Part shown: positions 1-9,868 of the stretch, piece after piece
Position numbering within the stretch: the first letter of the stretch is position 1
Layout of the letters: every line of letters begins with the position of its first letter
NCBI GenBank assembly: GCA_024180945.1
Contig: JAKSGN010000035.1
Location: 2,728,001 to 2,792,000, forward strand
Direction of reading: 5' to 3'
Length of the DNA stretch: 64,000 nucleotides
Source: Macrophomina tecta
Taxonomy: Eukaryota > Ascomycota > Dothideomycetes > Botryosphaeriales > Botryosphaeriaceae
Translations under genes and position numbers: made by a program
The notes under the pieces: model-generated
What the model saw: the letters and a program-made list of their open reading frames with translations, nothing else
Databases searched by the model: none
Told to the model about the DNA's origin: nothing

Positions 1-743
1 AGGAAAAAAAAAAAAAAAAATTCCTGGTCAGGCCATGACCTAGGGCTTTTGCGTCTAGCCTCACATTCTAGCCATGTCTTTAGTGTTGAGGAAGGTCTGG
101 GCTTGCCATCAAACCAGGTGGGCCTGCGTGGGCAAATGCCGTCGCTGTGCTCCTTGTGTTCGCATTTTTTCCAAAGCCGAAGCCGACATTAGTGTTACAG
201 CCGATGTCTCTCCAGCTGCAGAAATTGAGAGACGTGTGCATCAGCCGATGATCCAATCGGCATATCCGACCTGAGGTGCGGGGAAGCGGGGACGCAACGT
301 AAGTGGAGGAGACAACGGTGTTGCGTGTGTTCATCGGAAACTGAATGCTCGCTTTCTGGCAGCTGTCACGACACTGGGCAGGATCTGGGAAGAAATATGG
401 GTTCGGCGGCAATGTTTAAAGGGAAGTGGATGATATTGCGTGCTGGCGTTGGGCGAGCACGTCAGCGGGTGCACCGAAGAAACAGCTGAGAAAGACGCAG
501 CCGTTGGCCTGGATGCCTCGCGCTTAGCCACAAGGGGAAACCCCGGCTCAACACCCATGCTCCCATCTTCTGTTTCTGCAGCCGTGTGACTTCTTCTGTA
601 GCCGATGCCGCTCGGTTTTACTGTGACGGATTGCGGTGTGAGCGTGCTGGCGAAAGCCCAACTTAGCTGTCCATACCCTACTATCTCTCTTCCACCATAT
701 CCTCCTTATCCTTTTCGATCCGTGTCCGCCTCCACCGCCCAGC
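1..743. other. intergenic, no gene seen
   Basis: No supported gene. A run of A lies at 3-20. The last 60 bases before the sulfatase start are pyrimidine-rich (CT tracts around 680-735), a common form of fungal 5' leader. The left flank of the window is otherwise plain. Confidence 0.6.
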
Positions 744-2333
744 ATGGCGCCTTCACAGCCCAACATCATCTTCATCATGGCGGACGACCATGCCGCCAAA
801 GCAACTGGTTGCTATGGAGCTGGAATCAACAAGACACCTAATCTGGACCGTCTGGCCACCGAAGGAGTCAAGTTCAATCACTGCTATGTCACCAATTCCA
901 TCTGTACGCCCAGCAGAGCCACCATCTTGACCGGCACTCACAACCATGTCAACGGCGTGATGACTCTGAATAGCAAGATAAACAAGCATCTGCCCAACGT
1001 TGCAAAGCAACTGAGGTCTGACGGCTACCAAACCGCCATGATCGGAAAATGGCATCTGGGAGAGGGTACGCCGCACGAGCCAACCGGCTTCGACTATTGG
1101 ACTGTCCTGCCCGGACAGGGCGCCTACCACGACCCGAAATTCATCGAAATGGGCAAGACGGTGACGGAAAGAGGCTACGCTACAGACATCATCACCGACA
1201 AGACCATTGACTGGATCAAGGCGCGCGACCAAGACCGTCCCTTTTTCGTCATGTGCCATCATAAGGCCCCGCACCGCTCCTGGGAGTGCCATCCCAAGTA
1301 CAAGTCCTGGTACCAGGAGGACGTCAAAATCCCCGACACATTCACCGACGACTACAAGAACCGCGCCAAGGCCGCAAAAGTGGCCAAGATGCGAGTTGCA
1401 GACGACCTGACCTACAACGACCTGGGCCTCGCCCAGCCCGACGGGGGCCTCGACGTCGGAAGCCCTCTCTTCCCGGGCTACTGGGAGCGCAAGATCCCCA
1501 ACCCTTACGACGTGACGGCCCTCCGTCTCGTCGACAAGGAAACCGGCACCAATTACACCTTCGAAACAAAGGCGCAGCTGGCCGAGTTCAAGTTCCAGCG
1601 CTACATGCAGCGCTACCTGCGCACCATCCAGTCCATCGACGACGGCGTAGGCTCCATCCTCGACTTCCTCGATGCCGACCCCTCGCTCAAGGCCAACACG
1701 CTCGTCATCTACACCTCCGACCAAGGCTTCTTCCTCGGCGAGCACGGCTGGTTCGACAAGCGCTTCATGTACGAGGAGTCCTTCCAGATGCCCTTCCTGG
1801 CGCGCTTCCCGCGCGAGATCCCGGCCGGCAGCGTGTGCGACGACATCGTCTCCAACGTGGACTTCGCGCCGACCTTCCTCGACGTTGCCGGCGTGCGCAC
1901 CCCGACCTACATGCAGGGCGTCTCCTTCCGCGCGCTGCTGCAGGGCCGCACTCCCGAGCACTGGCCGCAGCTCGCGTACCACCGGTACTGGATGCACGCG
2001 GACGCCATCCACGACGCCTACGCCCACTACGGCGTGCGCGACCGGCGGTACAAGCTGATCTACTGGTACAACGAAGGGCTCGGCATTGAGGGGACCGGCG
2101 AGGGCGGGCAGGAGAAGGAGTGGGAGCTGTTCAACTGCGAGAAGGATCCGCTCGAGCTGTTCAATGTGTACAACGACCCGGAGTACGCGAGCGTGGTGCG
2201 GAGGATGACCCGCATGCTGGATGAGAAGATGGCCGAGATTGGAGACGAGCCGCTGCACAAGACGCTCCTTAAGGATGCCAAGGATGGTTTGAGTTGGTTT
2301 GAGGATGCGAGGGCCGGTGTGCGGAACCATTGA
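744..2333 (+). CDS. type I sulfatase (formylglycine-dependent)
   Basis: Predicted sulfate ester hydrolase of the alkaline phosphatase superfamily, 529 aa in one exon. The catalytic motif CTPSR is at residues 54-58; its Cys is the residue converted to formylglycine in this family. The N-terminal metal-binding stretch MADDH is at 12-16. GKWHLG and a later YTSDQGFFLGEHGWFDKR segment supply further metal and substrate residues expected of the fold. Length is normal for microbial sulfatases. No signal peptide is evident, so it is probably cytosolic. The C-terminal part, with EWELFNCEKDPLELFN, resembles the iduronate-2-sulfatase/N-sulfoglucosamine sulfohydrolase-like group. The real substrate cannot be told. 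Choline sulfate or sulfated sugars are possible, but the choline sulfatase C-terminal signature was not identified. Confidence 0.93.
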   Translation: MAPSQPNIIFIMADDHAAKATGCYGAGINKTPNLDRLATEGVKFNHCYVTNSICTPSRATILTGTHNHVNGVMTLNSKINKHLPNVAKQLRSDGYQTAMIGKWHLGEGTPHEPTGFDYWTVLPGQGAYHDPKFIEMGKTVTERGYATDIITDKTIDWIKARDQDRPFFVMCHHKAPHRSWECHPKYKSWYQEDVKIPDTFTDDYKNRAKAAKVAKMRVADDLTYNDLGLAQPDGGLDVGSPLFPGYWERKIPNPYDVTALRLVDKETGTNYTFETKAQLAEFKFQRYMQRYLRTIQSIDDGVGSILDFLDADPSLKANTLVIYTSDQGFFLGEHGWFDKRFMYEESFQMPFLARFPREIPAGSVCDDIVSNVDFAPTFLDVAGVRTPTYMQGVSFRALLQGRTPEHWPQLAYHRYWMHADAIHDAYAHYGVRDRRYKLIYWYNEGLGIEGTGEGGQEKEWELFNCEKDPLELFNVYNDPEYASVVRRMTRMLDEKMAEIGDEPLHKTLLKDAKDGLSWFEDARAGVRNH

Positions 2334-3155
2334 GGTGCTCCATGAGCCATTTCATGAGCCATTTACGGGCTCTGCTCTCCAGCGGCGTCGTGCATTCGTC
2401 CATGGAGCGAGGAATTCGGAAAGTACTCGGAGAAAGGAAGACGCAATCCACGTCTAAGTGTGCAGGTCAGGGTGTAGGCGGCTTTAAGATGTTCTTCTTC
2501 GAAGCCAAATGGCGGGATATGGTCGCTAAGGACCGGGAAACGACGGGCCTTCCAATGTGCCTGAATAAGACGCCAGTCCCAGAACCACAGATCGCATTCG
2601 CTCATCCTTCTTTTCTGAACCCCAGTGCTTGCAATATCCGCTCCGGCGCACACGATTGACTTCATTCGCGGAAACCCGGAAGTTCTGGTTCGTAAGGCCG
2701 CGAAATCCAGCCGGGACTTCCGCACGACGCCTCCGCACTCTGAAACCTTGTTGGTGGAGGTCCCCGCATCGGACTTGCGAGTCTGACGGCGCGTCCTTGT
2801 CCTTTGAGGCAGGATGGAGATGCAGGTCTCGCGGGGTAAGCAGGCCCGCGACTCGAAAAAAGTGGCCCCAAACGGCCTAGCCGGCGTGCGTTCCGCGATC
2901 TGAGTGGCTCCTTCAGGCAAGCAGGTGCGGGGATTGCGAAGCAACAACGCGTGCCCAGCACCAGGGGCCGGAGGGGTTCGTGTGGGCGTATCGCGCCAAT
3001 GGAAGTCTAGATGGCGAAGTGTGCGGACGAGACGAAGAGGAATCGGGACGAGGGAGCAGGCTTTATATATAGCTCCTCGCATGGCCGGTCCATCAAGGTG
3101 CAGTGTCTCTCATCGCTCCCTTACTTCCATCAGTAGAGCAAAGCGACCTATCATC
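2334..3155. other. intergenic between sulfatase and GFA gene
   Basis: Holds the sulfatase 3' flank and the GFA gene promoter. Short open frames on both strands show no family resemblance. The only recognisable signal is the TATA-like element listed separately. Confidence 0.55.
3062..3072 (+). promoter_or_regulatory. TATA-like element of GFA gene
   Basis: The sequence tttatatatag lies about 85-95 bases upstream of the ATG at 3156, a plausible distance for a fungal TATA box allowing a short leader. Confidence 0.4.
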
Positions 3156-4003
3156 ATGTCGGAGCGTCTTCAGAACATCAAAGCCCACTTTAGCGCCAGC
3201 AGCGTGACCAAAGGCAGCTGCATGTGCGGTGCCATTGAGTACGAATTCAAGGGTACGTCTCGCAGTGTCCTTCACGCCCTCCCTCTACTCCTTCCTCACG
3301 TCTTCAATGGAATGTCAACTGGACTGACACGTCTCCTCTCTGCAGGCGAGCCCAATGGCACCGCCCTCTGCCACTGTGTCGACTGCCACAAGTGGGTACG
3401 TGCAAACCATTTCCCGATGCGGCTAAATTACCCCACGTCGGCCAGTGCGACCCGACGAGCTTCCCCACAGTATCTCAATCCACGTGATAAACGGGCTTGT
3501 TTTCCTTATCGCTAGTCGGAATTATCTGAGCAGCACGCCCCAAGAAACCGAGTGGAGATAGGAAGACCCAATTGGTCCAATTGTCATGTACAACACGTTG
3601 GAGAGCCGAGACATTCGCTTCCCCTGCACCGCATCCACACGACCCCCCCACGAAGTCTCAATCCTAACACAGCTCACTAACATCTTCTGCCCAACAGACT
3701 GGCGGCGCATACACCTCCAACGTCATCGTCTACCGCTGGAACTTCAAGGTCACCAAGGGCACGCCCTTCACCTACGACGCCAAGGGCGCGACCGGCAAGA
3801 TCAACCGCCATTTCTTCTGCGGGAACTGTGGCTCCGGCCTGTACGCCGAGCTCGAGATCCTGCCCGACGTCACCCTTATCAAGTCTGGCGGCCTCGACGG
3901 CGGCGCCAAGGACCACGCTATTGGCATAGAGTACTACACCAAGGACAGATTGAGCTACGTCAAGCCCGTCGATGGTGCGACGCAGGAAAGGGCGTTTGGC
4001 TAG
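3156..4003 (+). CDS. GFA/CENP-V domain protein (Mss4-like fold)
   Basis: Three exons (3156-3252, 3346-3395, 3698-4003) give a 150 aa protein. Zinc-ligand motifs run in family order: CMCGAIEYEF near residue 24, CHCVDCHKW at the exon 2 end, and HFFCGNCGSGLYAE in exon 3. This matches the glutathione-dependent formaldehyde-activating enzyme (GFA) family. Most fungal members are uncharacterised, and the S-hydroxymethylglutathione synthase role does not transfer safely. Introns begin GTACGT and GTACGT and end CTGCAG and CAACAG. The second intron is long for this window (302 bases). Likely a cytosolic zinc protein of unknown substrate. Confidence 0.88.
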
Positions 4004-4320
4004 CAGAAAACAAGGGAGGTTGTTTAGTAGGCGTGGGTGGTTTGGTGAGAAAAATTATGAAGCCTTCCTGAACAATTGTGTTTGGCTGCGTGAGAAGTGG
4101 TTGTGACAGTGATGATACTATGTTTAAACTGAGCTGCCGCAGTTAGGAGAATTGTTACGCCCAACGCCTGGAATACTGGACTAGTCGACGTGCTGCTTTT
4201 CAAACCAATACCAATCCAATGCCCTTATCATAACCATGCTCACCACTCTTGTAGTATAACCCTCCGCAACACTCTAATCTCGCAATTCCATCCTGTACGG
4301 TACCTCCCTGGTTCAAATCT
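4004..4320. other. short convergent intergenic region
   Basis: Lies between the 3' ends of the GFA gene and the aldolase pseudogene. No gene seen. A tRNA-like GGTTCAAATC at about 4313 has no cloverleaf around it. Confidence 0.5.
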
Positions 4321-5271
4321 TTACTCGACAACCTTAACCCCCGCCGCCTTCAGCAACCCGGCGAACTCCTTTCTATGCACCTCTTCCAACGGCGCAAACG
4401 GCTTCCTCAAACCGCCCGTCTTCCCACCCACCAAAGCCACCCCCGCCTTAACCGCCGCGGCGTAATTGTGGCTCTCCAAAAACTTACACACACCGGCCAA
4501 ATCTTCGCCCACAGCTCCCTCCCCTCTCTCAAATCCCCTCTCACGGCCACCGCCTCCCATAGCCTTGCCCACAGCTCAGGCACAACATTTGCCGCGCCCC
4601 ACACCGACCCCTTCGCGCCCGCACACAGCCCGTAGAACGTCCGCGTATCCCACCCGTTAAACGCCGTGATCCTATCATGCAGCCCAAACAACAGTTCTGC
4701 CAACGCCGGCGCATTCCCCGGCGTGTCCTTTTATACACCTGACGCCCACCTCGCGCAGCCCGGCCAGCTCCTCCGGCGACAGGCTCACGCCGCTCGCCGC
4801 GGGGATGTTGCAGTACATGATCGGCAAGCCGGCCGCGGCGTCGCTGATGTCGGCGAAGTAGCTGCGCAGCAGCGGCAGCGGCAGCGGCAGCGGCAGCGCG
4901 TCGTAGAACGGCGGCACGACCATCAGCGCGTCGGCGCCCGCGCGCTTCGGCCGTCGAAGAGCGCGCCGATGCCCGCCACCACGGGCACGCGGCCCCGGGC
5001 CGACGCGATGACGCGCTCGAGGAGCTGCTTGCGCTCGGCGAACGTGAGCGTCGTGAACTCGCCGGTGCTGCCGCCCGGGACGAGGCCGTGGATGCCGGCG
5101 GCGATGAGGCCGTTGACGTGCGTGTCGAGCGCCGCGGCGTCGATGGAGTGGCCGTCGGCGGTGAAGGGGGTGATGAGCGCCTTTGTGTGTTCGGTCAGTG
5201 GCGGTTTGCTGTATTATTTGCAGGGGGGGTTGACTGACGCAGAGGATGCCGGTGAGTTCTTTAGGAGCCAT
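4321..5271 (-). pseudogene. DapA/HpaI-type aldolase, frameshifted
   Basis: Remains of a dihydrodipicolinate synthase family aldolase (in fungi often 4-hydroxy-2-oxoglutarate aldolase or L-2-keto-3-deoxy sugar acid aldolase), normally about 300-310 aa. Exon 1 starts with ATG at 5271, an intron spans 5238-5181, and exon 2 reads ALITPFTADG and VPGGSTGEFTTL correctly. The frame breaks near 4940-4950, where about ten codons after GIGAL appear lost. It resumes with GADALMVVPPFYDA. A second break (one extra G near 4727) interrupts the RCIKD..GNAPALAELLF segment holding the Schiff-base Lys. A third (extra GT near 4494) precedes KFLESHNYAAAVKAG. The original C-terminus is intact to the stop at 4321. 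Three lesions argue for a pseudogene; sequencing error in a GC-rich repeat region is the alternative. Confidence 0.8.
4871..4898. repeat. hexanucleotide repeat (ggcagc)n inside pseudogene
   Basis: About four and a half units. On the minus strand it reads as alternating Leu-Pro codons just after the VVPPFYD motif of the aldolase. It lengthens a loop that is short in relatives and lies about 50 bases from the first frameshift. Confidence 0.7.
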
Positions 5272-5715
5272 TATGAGGAGGGGCCTGAATGGGTGTTTGA
5301 AATGAGCTTGTCTTTTAGCGGTATTACGGTTCAAGGAAAAGGTGCTAAGGGTTCTTGGGTAGTCGGGTGCTTTAAGTATATAGAGCTTGAACAACGACTA
5401 GGCCCTCAAATCCAATTGGCGGTTTCGAAACAAGCAGGCCTCCGCGGTCGGCACGCCAGAGTTATATACTAAGTGGAGAATTGGGTGTTGCGGGATTCTG
5501 CGGTTCTCTCACCCCCGCGTTCAATTTGGCCCAACTACACTTTTGGTATTCGACTCCGGCGGGTGAAAGGCACGGATTCAATGAGCCTACCGGGATAACA
5601 TCTCTCGCCAATCTTCAATATTGAGCAATGTACAGTGACCTATGGCTATTGCATGGGTACCAATCATGCGCTTGTTCCCCAAAGTCGCCAAATGCGTCTG
5701 GTTTTGTACTCTAGA
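5272..5715. other. intergenic, promoter side of aldolase pseudogene
   Basis: No gene seen. Contains the TATA-like element at 5377-5382 and the 3' flank of the hydroxyacid oxidase gene. Both neighbours are on the minus strand. Confidence 0.5.
5377..5382 (-). promoter_or_regulatory. TATA-like element of aldolase pseudogene
   Basis: TATATA about 105 bases upstream of the ATG at 5271 on the minus strand. The promoter seems to have outlived the coding frame. Confidence 0.35.
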
Positions 5716-7254
5716 CTACAGCTTGCTCAAAATACCACTTGGAGAAAGGATGGATAGATGAGCCTTGTTGATCTCCTGGACTGACCGACAACTGGAATTT
5801 TTGTCAGCAACTGAGTTTGTAAGCCAACCGGCTGAACTTACCCAGCCAATGCCATTGTGTTCCTGAATTCATTAAGCAAGATCTTGATTCCCAGTTCCAC
5901 GCCTTCTTGGCCTTTGTACTGTGACATATTCAGTGCTCGTCACTCGTTTTATCATCCGATCCAGGCTTACCGCAAGACCCCATAACGCCAGCCTGCCTAC
6001 GAAACAGTAATCTGCACCAAGCGCCAGCGCTTTGAACACATCAGAGCCTCTGCGAATCCCGCCATCAACAGCGATCGGTATCTTGCCTTTCGCTGCCGAA
6101 GCACACTCCCGAAGTGCGTCAAGAGTTGCCGGAACGCCGTCCAATTGCCGGCCGCCGTGGTTGGAAACAACAACACCATCAACACCGTGGCGAACGGCGA
6201 GCACCACATCATCGGCAGTGGTAACTACTAGATATTAGTAAAAGCCTTGTTTCGGAGCGAGGGAGCAGTTTACCTCCTTTCAGCCATATTTGCATCTTCG
6301 TGTGCTCCCTCAGCCATGGAATGGCGGTTTCCCACTCGAGGCTGGCGTCTGTATGTGTGTGAGTTCCAAGTGTAGTACAAACTCATTGAACACTGCAATA
6401 CCGTAATCATGCCTTCCGCCCAAGTCATGCTTTCCTTTTGACAGAATGTTCGGCCAACCCATGTCCTCGGGAAGCTCGAACTTATTTCTGTACTCGTTGA
6501 GACGCAGGCCCAATACTGGAACATCCACCGAGAGGAAGAGAGCTTTGTAGCCCGCAGCTAATGTGTTGTCAGAACGCACATAAAAGGCACAAAACCAGGT
6601 ATCCCTATGGATCATACCTTCCGCACGCTGTAATAGTTGCAGCGTTATACTCCTATCCTTCAACACACACATCTGCATGACGTACGGATTGCCGCAGCCC
6701 TGGGCAGCGACATTTTCAAGGCTTTCAGTGGAGTAGGAAGAGAGCCCCATGCAGACGTTCATCTTGGCGGCAGCTCGAGAAGTTGCAAGCTCGCCATCAG
6801 GGTGAGCAAGTCTGTGCATGGCAGTAGGGCTTAGGCCAAGCGGGAAGGAAACCTGTCAGGCAAATTAATACGAAGCGTTAGTAAAGAAATTTTTCTGCTG
6901 CAGACCTTGGTGCCAAAGATATCCGTCGAAGTGTCTACGTTATGAACATTGACCAAGACACGAGGTCGGATCTTGTAGCGATTGTACGCTTCTTCGTTTT
7001 CGCGCAGGCTAAGCCTCGTATCAGTCCTGTAGAAACATGCATCGTAGGATTCCATTCTGTACCTTATCATGTCCATCGCACCCTCATTATAGTAATCTAT
7101 CGACAAGCAACACATGTCAGATTGAGCTTCCTCGACGCACGTGCAAGCCAAGATAATTACCTCTGTACATTTTCGGCAGCTTACTGCTGCCTCTCTCCTT
7201 GAGGTCATTGATAGTGAACACATGAGGGTCAAGGATCTCGCCGCGGTTAGCCAT
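5716..7254 (-). CDS. FMN-dependent (S)-2-hydroxyacid oxidase, PTS1
   Basis: Nine exons: 7254-7161, 7096-7063, 7008-6906, 6852-6618, 6557-6402, 6348-6274, 6227-5971, 5918-5842, 5791-5716. They give 368 aa, the usual size for glycolate/lactate oxidase-type enzymes without the cytochrome b2 heme domain. Family landmarks in order: RDYYNEGAMDMI, SLRENEEAYNRYKIRPRVL, AAGYKALFLSVDVPVLG, WLKGVVTTADDVVLA, VSNHGGRQLDG and VDGGIRRGSDVFKALALGA. The protein ends LSPSGILSKL, and the final SKL is a canonical type 1 peroxisomal signal. It probably oxidises a 2-hydroxy acid to the 2-oxo acid with FMN and oxygen in the peroxisome. I chose MANRGEILDP as the start; an in-frame ATG at 7329 would add 25 residues. 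Confidence 0.88.
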
Positions 7255-8465
7255 GTTCGCCACTGGACGCAAATTGCGGGCACTGGTCCAAGGAAGTGAC
7301 CGAGGTGTGGCGGCTAGCCAGTCTGGCACGGCATCTTTTTATCTGCATACATCCCACCTATCACCGTGTCACCGTAGGGCGCATTATTCATGTTCGTAAG
7401 TACTCGCGATCGGCTGCCACATGTGCACGAGATAACATACCGAACGGAGAAACGAGATGCATGGGGAAGCGGGGCGCACCCAGTAGCAGCCTCGGGCAGA
7501 TTATCGTATTCCGTCTGGCTGTGTTCACATCCCTATTGGTCCGTAGCGATTCTCAATGGCTTCCTGTTCTGGCCTTGGGCCACGTTATCGCGCCGTTGAT
7601 ACGGTTGGGTGAGGGCGCATCGGCTCGGGGAAGCCTTCCTCTTCCACTTCCCCCGCAGACCAGCCGCCTTGACCGCTTCGGGTCGCGCCGCAGGCCTCCA
7701 GCTCCATGGAACATCACACCGGCCCCTTCCTGCGCGAAACCAGAAGTAGAGTTATCGATGCATACTCTGAGAGCTCTAGACGCAATTTTATGGTGGCAGC
7801 GGAAAGACGGTAAACTGCGTACTGCTGTTTACGAATCTCGTCCCTTCGAGGATACCCGTACACGAGTCGATGTGCCTCCTTGTCAGTCTGCTCGGAGCTT
7901 TTCAAAGATTCTCACACGTTCCGTATGTTTTTAGGCAGTAACTTACTCAAAAGCACATGACAATGAAAATGAAAATTTGAAGAACCATGCTGCTTCCCCC
8001 CAAGGCTTATGAAGACCCACCTGTACAAACACACAGTTCGGCAGATTGACCTTCGCCTTAGCCCCCATGACTACCCTGAGAGAAGCCATCCTTCCCCGCA
8101 TCCGTCGCTATGAACCTCCGTACGCGGTTCAGACACAAGCCACCTTAATTGCGAGGGCCGCGTGGACCTGTCGTTCTGGTCAAAGCATCCCCGGCCACAG
8201 GGAGGATGAGGCTGGAAAGGATGTCGTCCCTATCTTTAAACAGCGAGCCATCCGTCAATGATAAGCCGAAACTGAAAACGGTGCTTAAAATCAACCACAT
8301 TCGCCTGTCTCCACTTCGATCCCCAACTACTCGTATGATCATAACGTAGTTCTTCTGACGATTTTGTCTATTTCTTCCGGTGAACGCTGAGATCAGTCGA
8401 GTTTCGCGCCACATTGCCAGAGCCAGTTTTGTTCAGGCGCTCAGAACTCAAGTTTATCGTCTAAG
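7255..8465. other. divergent intergenic region, no gene seen
   Basis: About 1.2 kb between the oxidase (minus) and the permease (plus). Open frames here are short and without recognisable domains. It must hold both promoters, but no clear element stands out. Confidence 0.5.
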
Positions 8466-9657
8466 ATGCAGCCCTCAGGCACAAAGGACACTGATGATGT
8501 CGAACTGACCAAGTTAAGCGACGCCGCCCTCGCCCCAACTAAGAGCAATGCCGCCAGCGTCGCCGTCGGGCAGGTAGAAGGTAACCAAGGGGATCACGGT
8601 GTCCAGCGGAAGCTCAAAGCCCGCCACATTCAGGTGCGACCTCGCTTCACTCCCCCAACCCTCACATCGTATGCTCCCAATGCTCACGCCACATCCAATA
8701 GATGATAGCCATTGGCTCGAACATCGGCACAGGTCTCTTCATTGGCTCGGGCAAAGGCTTACACAACGGCGGGCCACTTTCGCTCATCATCGGCTTCGTG
8801 CGCCTCAGCTTCGTGCTGACTATCATGATCCAGTGCCTGGCCGAGATGGCTGTAGTGCTGCCAGTCAGCGGCAGCTTCACCCGCTACGCCTCCCGCTTCT
8901 ATGATCGATCTCTGGGGTTCGCCGTCGGGTGGCAGTACTGGCTGTGCTGGATCGCCGTTTTCGGGGCGGAGTCGTCGGCGTTTGTGGTACATACATATCC
9001 CTCCTCCCCCCCCTTTTTTTTATCGGCAGACTTTTGCTGGGGCGCAAGTGTAATTGTTTCTGACAAGATGTTTGCCGCTTTAAACAGGTCCTCATCAACT
9101 ACTGGAACGACGACACGCGCTGGACGCCGCTCTGGATCACCATCTTCGTCGTCACCAACCTCTGCATTCACTTCGCCCCCGTCTGCGTCTTCGGCGAAGT
9201 CGAGTTCGTCGTCAGCACGCTCAAAGTACTGGCCGTCATCACCTTCCTCGTCGTCATCTGGGTCGTCATGGGCGGTGAGTGCCACCATCATACCTTTTCC
9301 GCCTCCTCTCACCGGCTTCCAGGCTCAAGCGTCCCCCCTGCTGCCGGGCTAACTGATAAACCCGTGTACACAGGCGGCGGGCCTGTTCATCAGATCATTT
9401 GCCAGTTCGCCGTCTCTGTCAAACCGATCGGGAGTCCAGCGTCTGCAGAGACGATCTTCGCCAACTTCCTCGGAGGCCCCACATTCTTCCTCTTCTGGGC
9501 GGTGCACAAAGCCATATATAGGACGAATACCGTCCCGCTGAAGGAGATAGATTTGGAGACTGAACGGCGGGACGTGGATCCTGAGGAAGAAGCGAAACTG
9601 GAGCACTATCATTCGCTGCCCACATGGAAGCGAGCGTTGACGTATGTGCGTTTTTGA
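8466..9657 (+). CDS. amino acid permease, large internal deletion
   Basis: Exons 8466-8633, 8702-8986, 9088-9274 and 9374-9657 give 307 aa against about 520-580 aa for fungal amino acid permeases (APC superfamily). The N-terminal half is normal: KARHIQMIAIGSNIGTGLFIGSG, CLAEMAVVLPVSGSFTRYASRF, a Trp-rich helix, then VEFVVSTLKVLAVITFLVV. After GG at the third junction the sequence jumps to the C-terminal part (PIGSPASAETIFANFLGGP, then a hydrophilic tail with RTNTVPLKEIDLETERRDVDPEEE). Roughly 200 residues covering about six central membrane helices are missing. The frame stays open and the splice sites look good, but a transporter lacking half its helices is probably inactive. A collapsed assembly or an unrecognised exon structure is the alternative. 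Confidence 0.78.
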
Positions 9658-9868
9658 GGAAGAACGAGCCGTACAAGACAGCCATATTGCTCGAATCGAA
9701 TCTTTCTTTACTCTAGGCCGGTCTATGAATCTCTATCAGAAAGTTCCCCTGTCAGTACGTGACCAGAGCAGCACAAGTGCCTATACAATACCCAGTAATC
9801 GCTTTGCCCGCATATCCAAAATCCCTTCCCTCCCCTCCCGCTCCCGCCACAATGTCCCGAGTCCCCCG

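Noticed and set aside
753..2330. Long antisense open frame (525 codons) under the sulfatase
   Set aside because: Exact shadow of a GC-rich gene; the translation is Val/Leu/Arg-biased with no domain, while the plus strand carries a clear sulfatase.
4290..4330. Possible tRNA from a GGTTCAAATC T-loop-like string
   Set aside because: No matching D-arm, anticodon arm or acceptor stem within range.
4666..5472. Plus-strand open frame of 268 codons over the aldolase pseudogene
   Set aside because: The minus strand carries the family motifs; the plus translation is repeat-driven (RQRQRQRQ).
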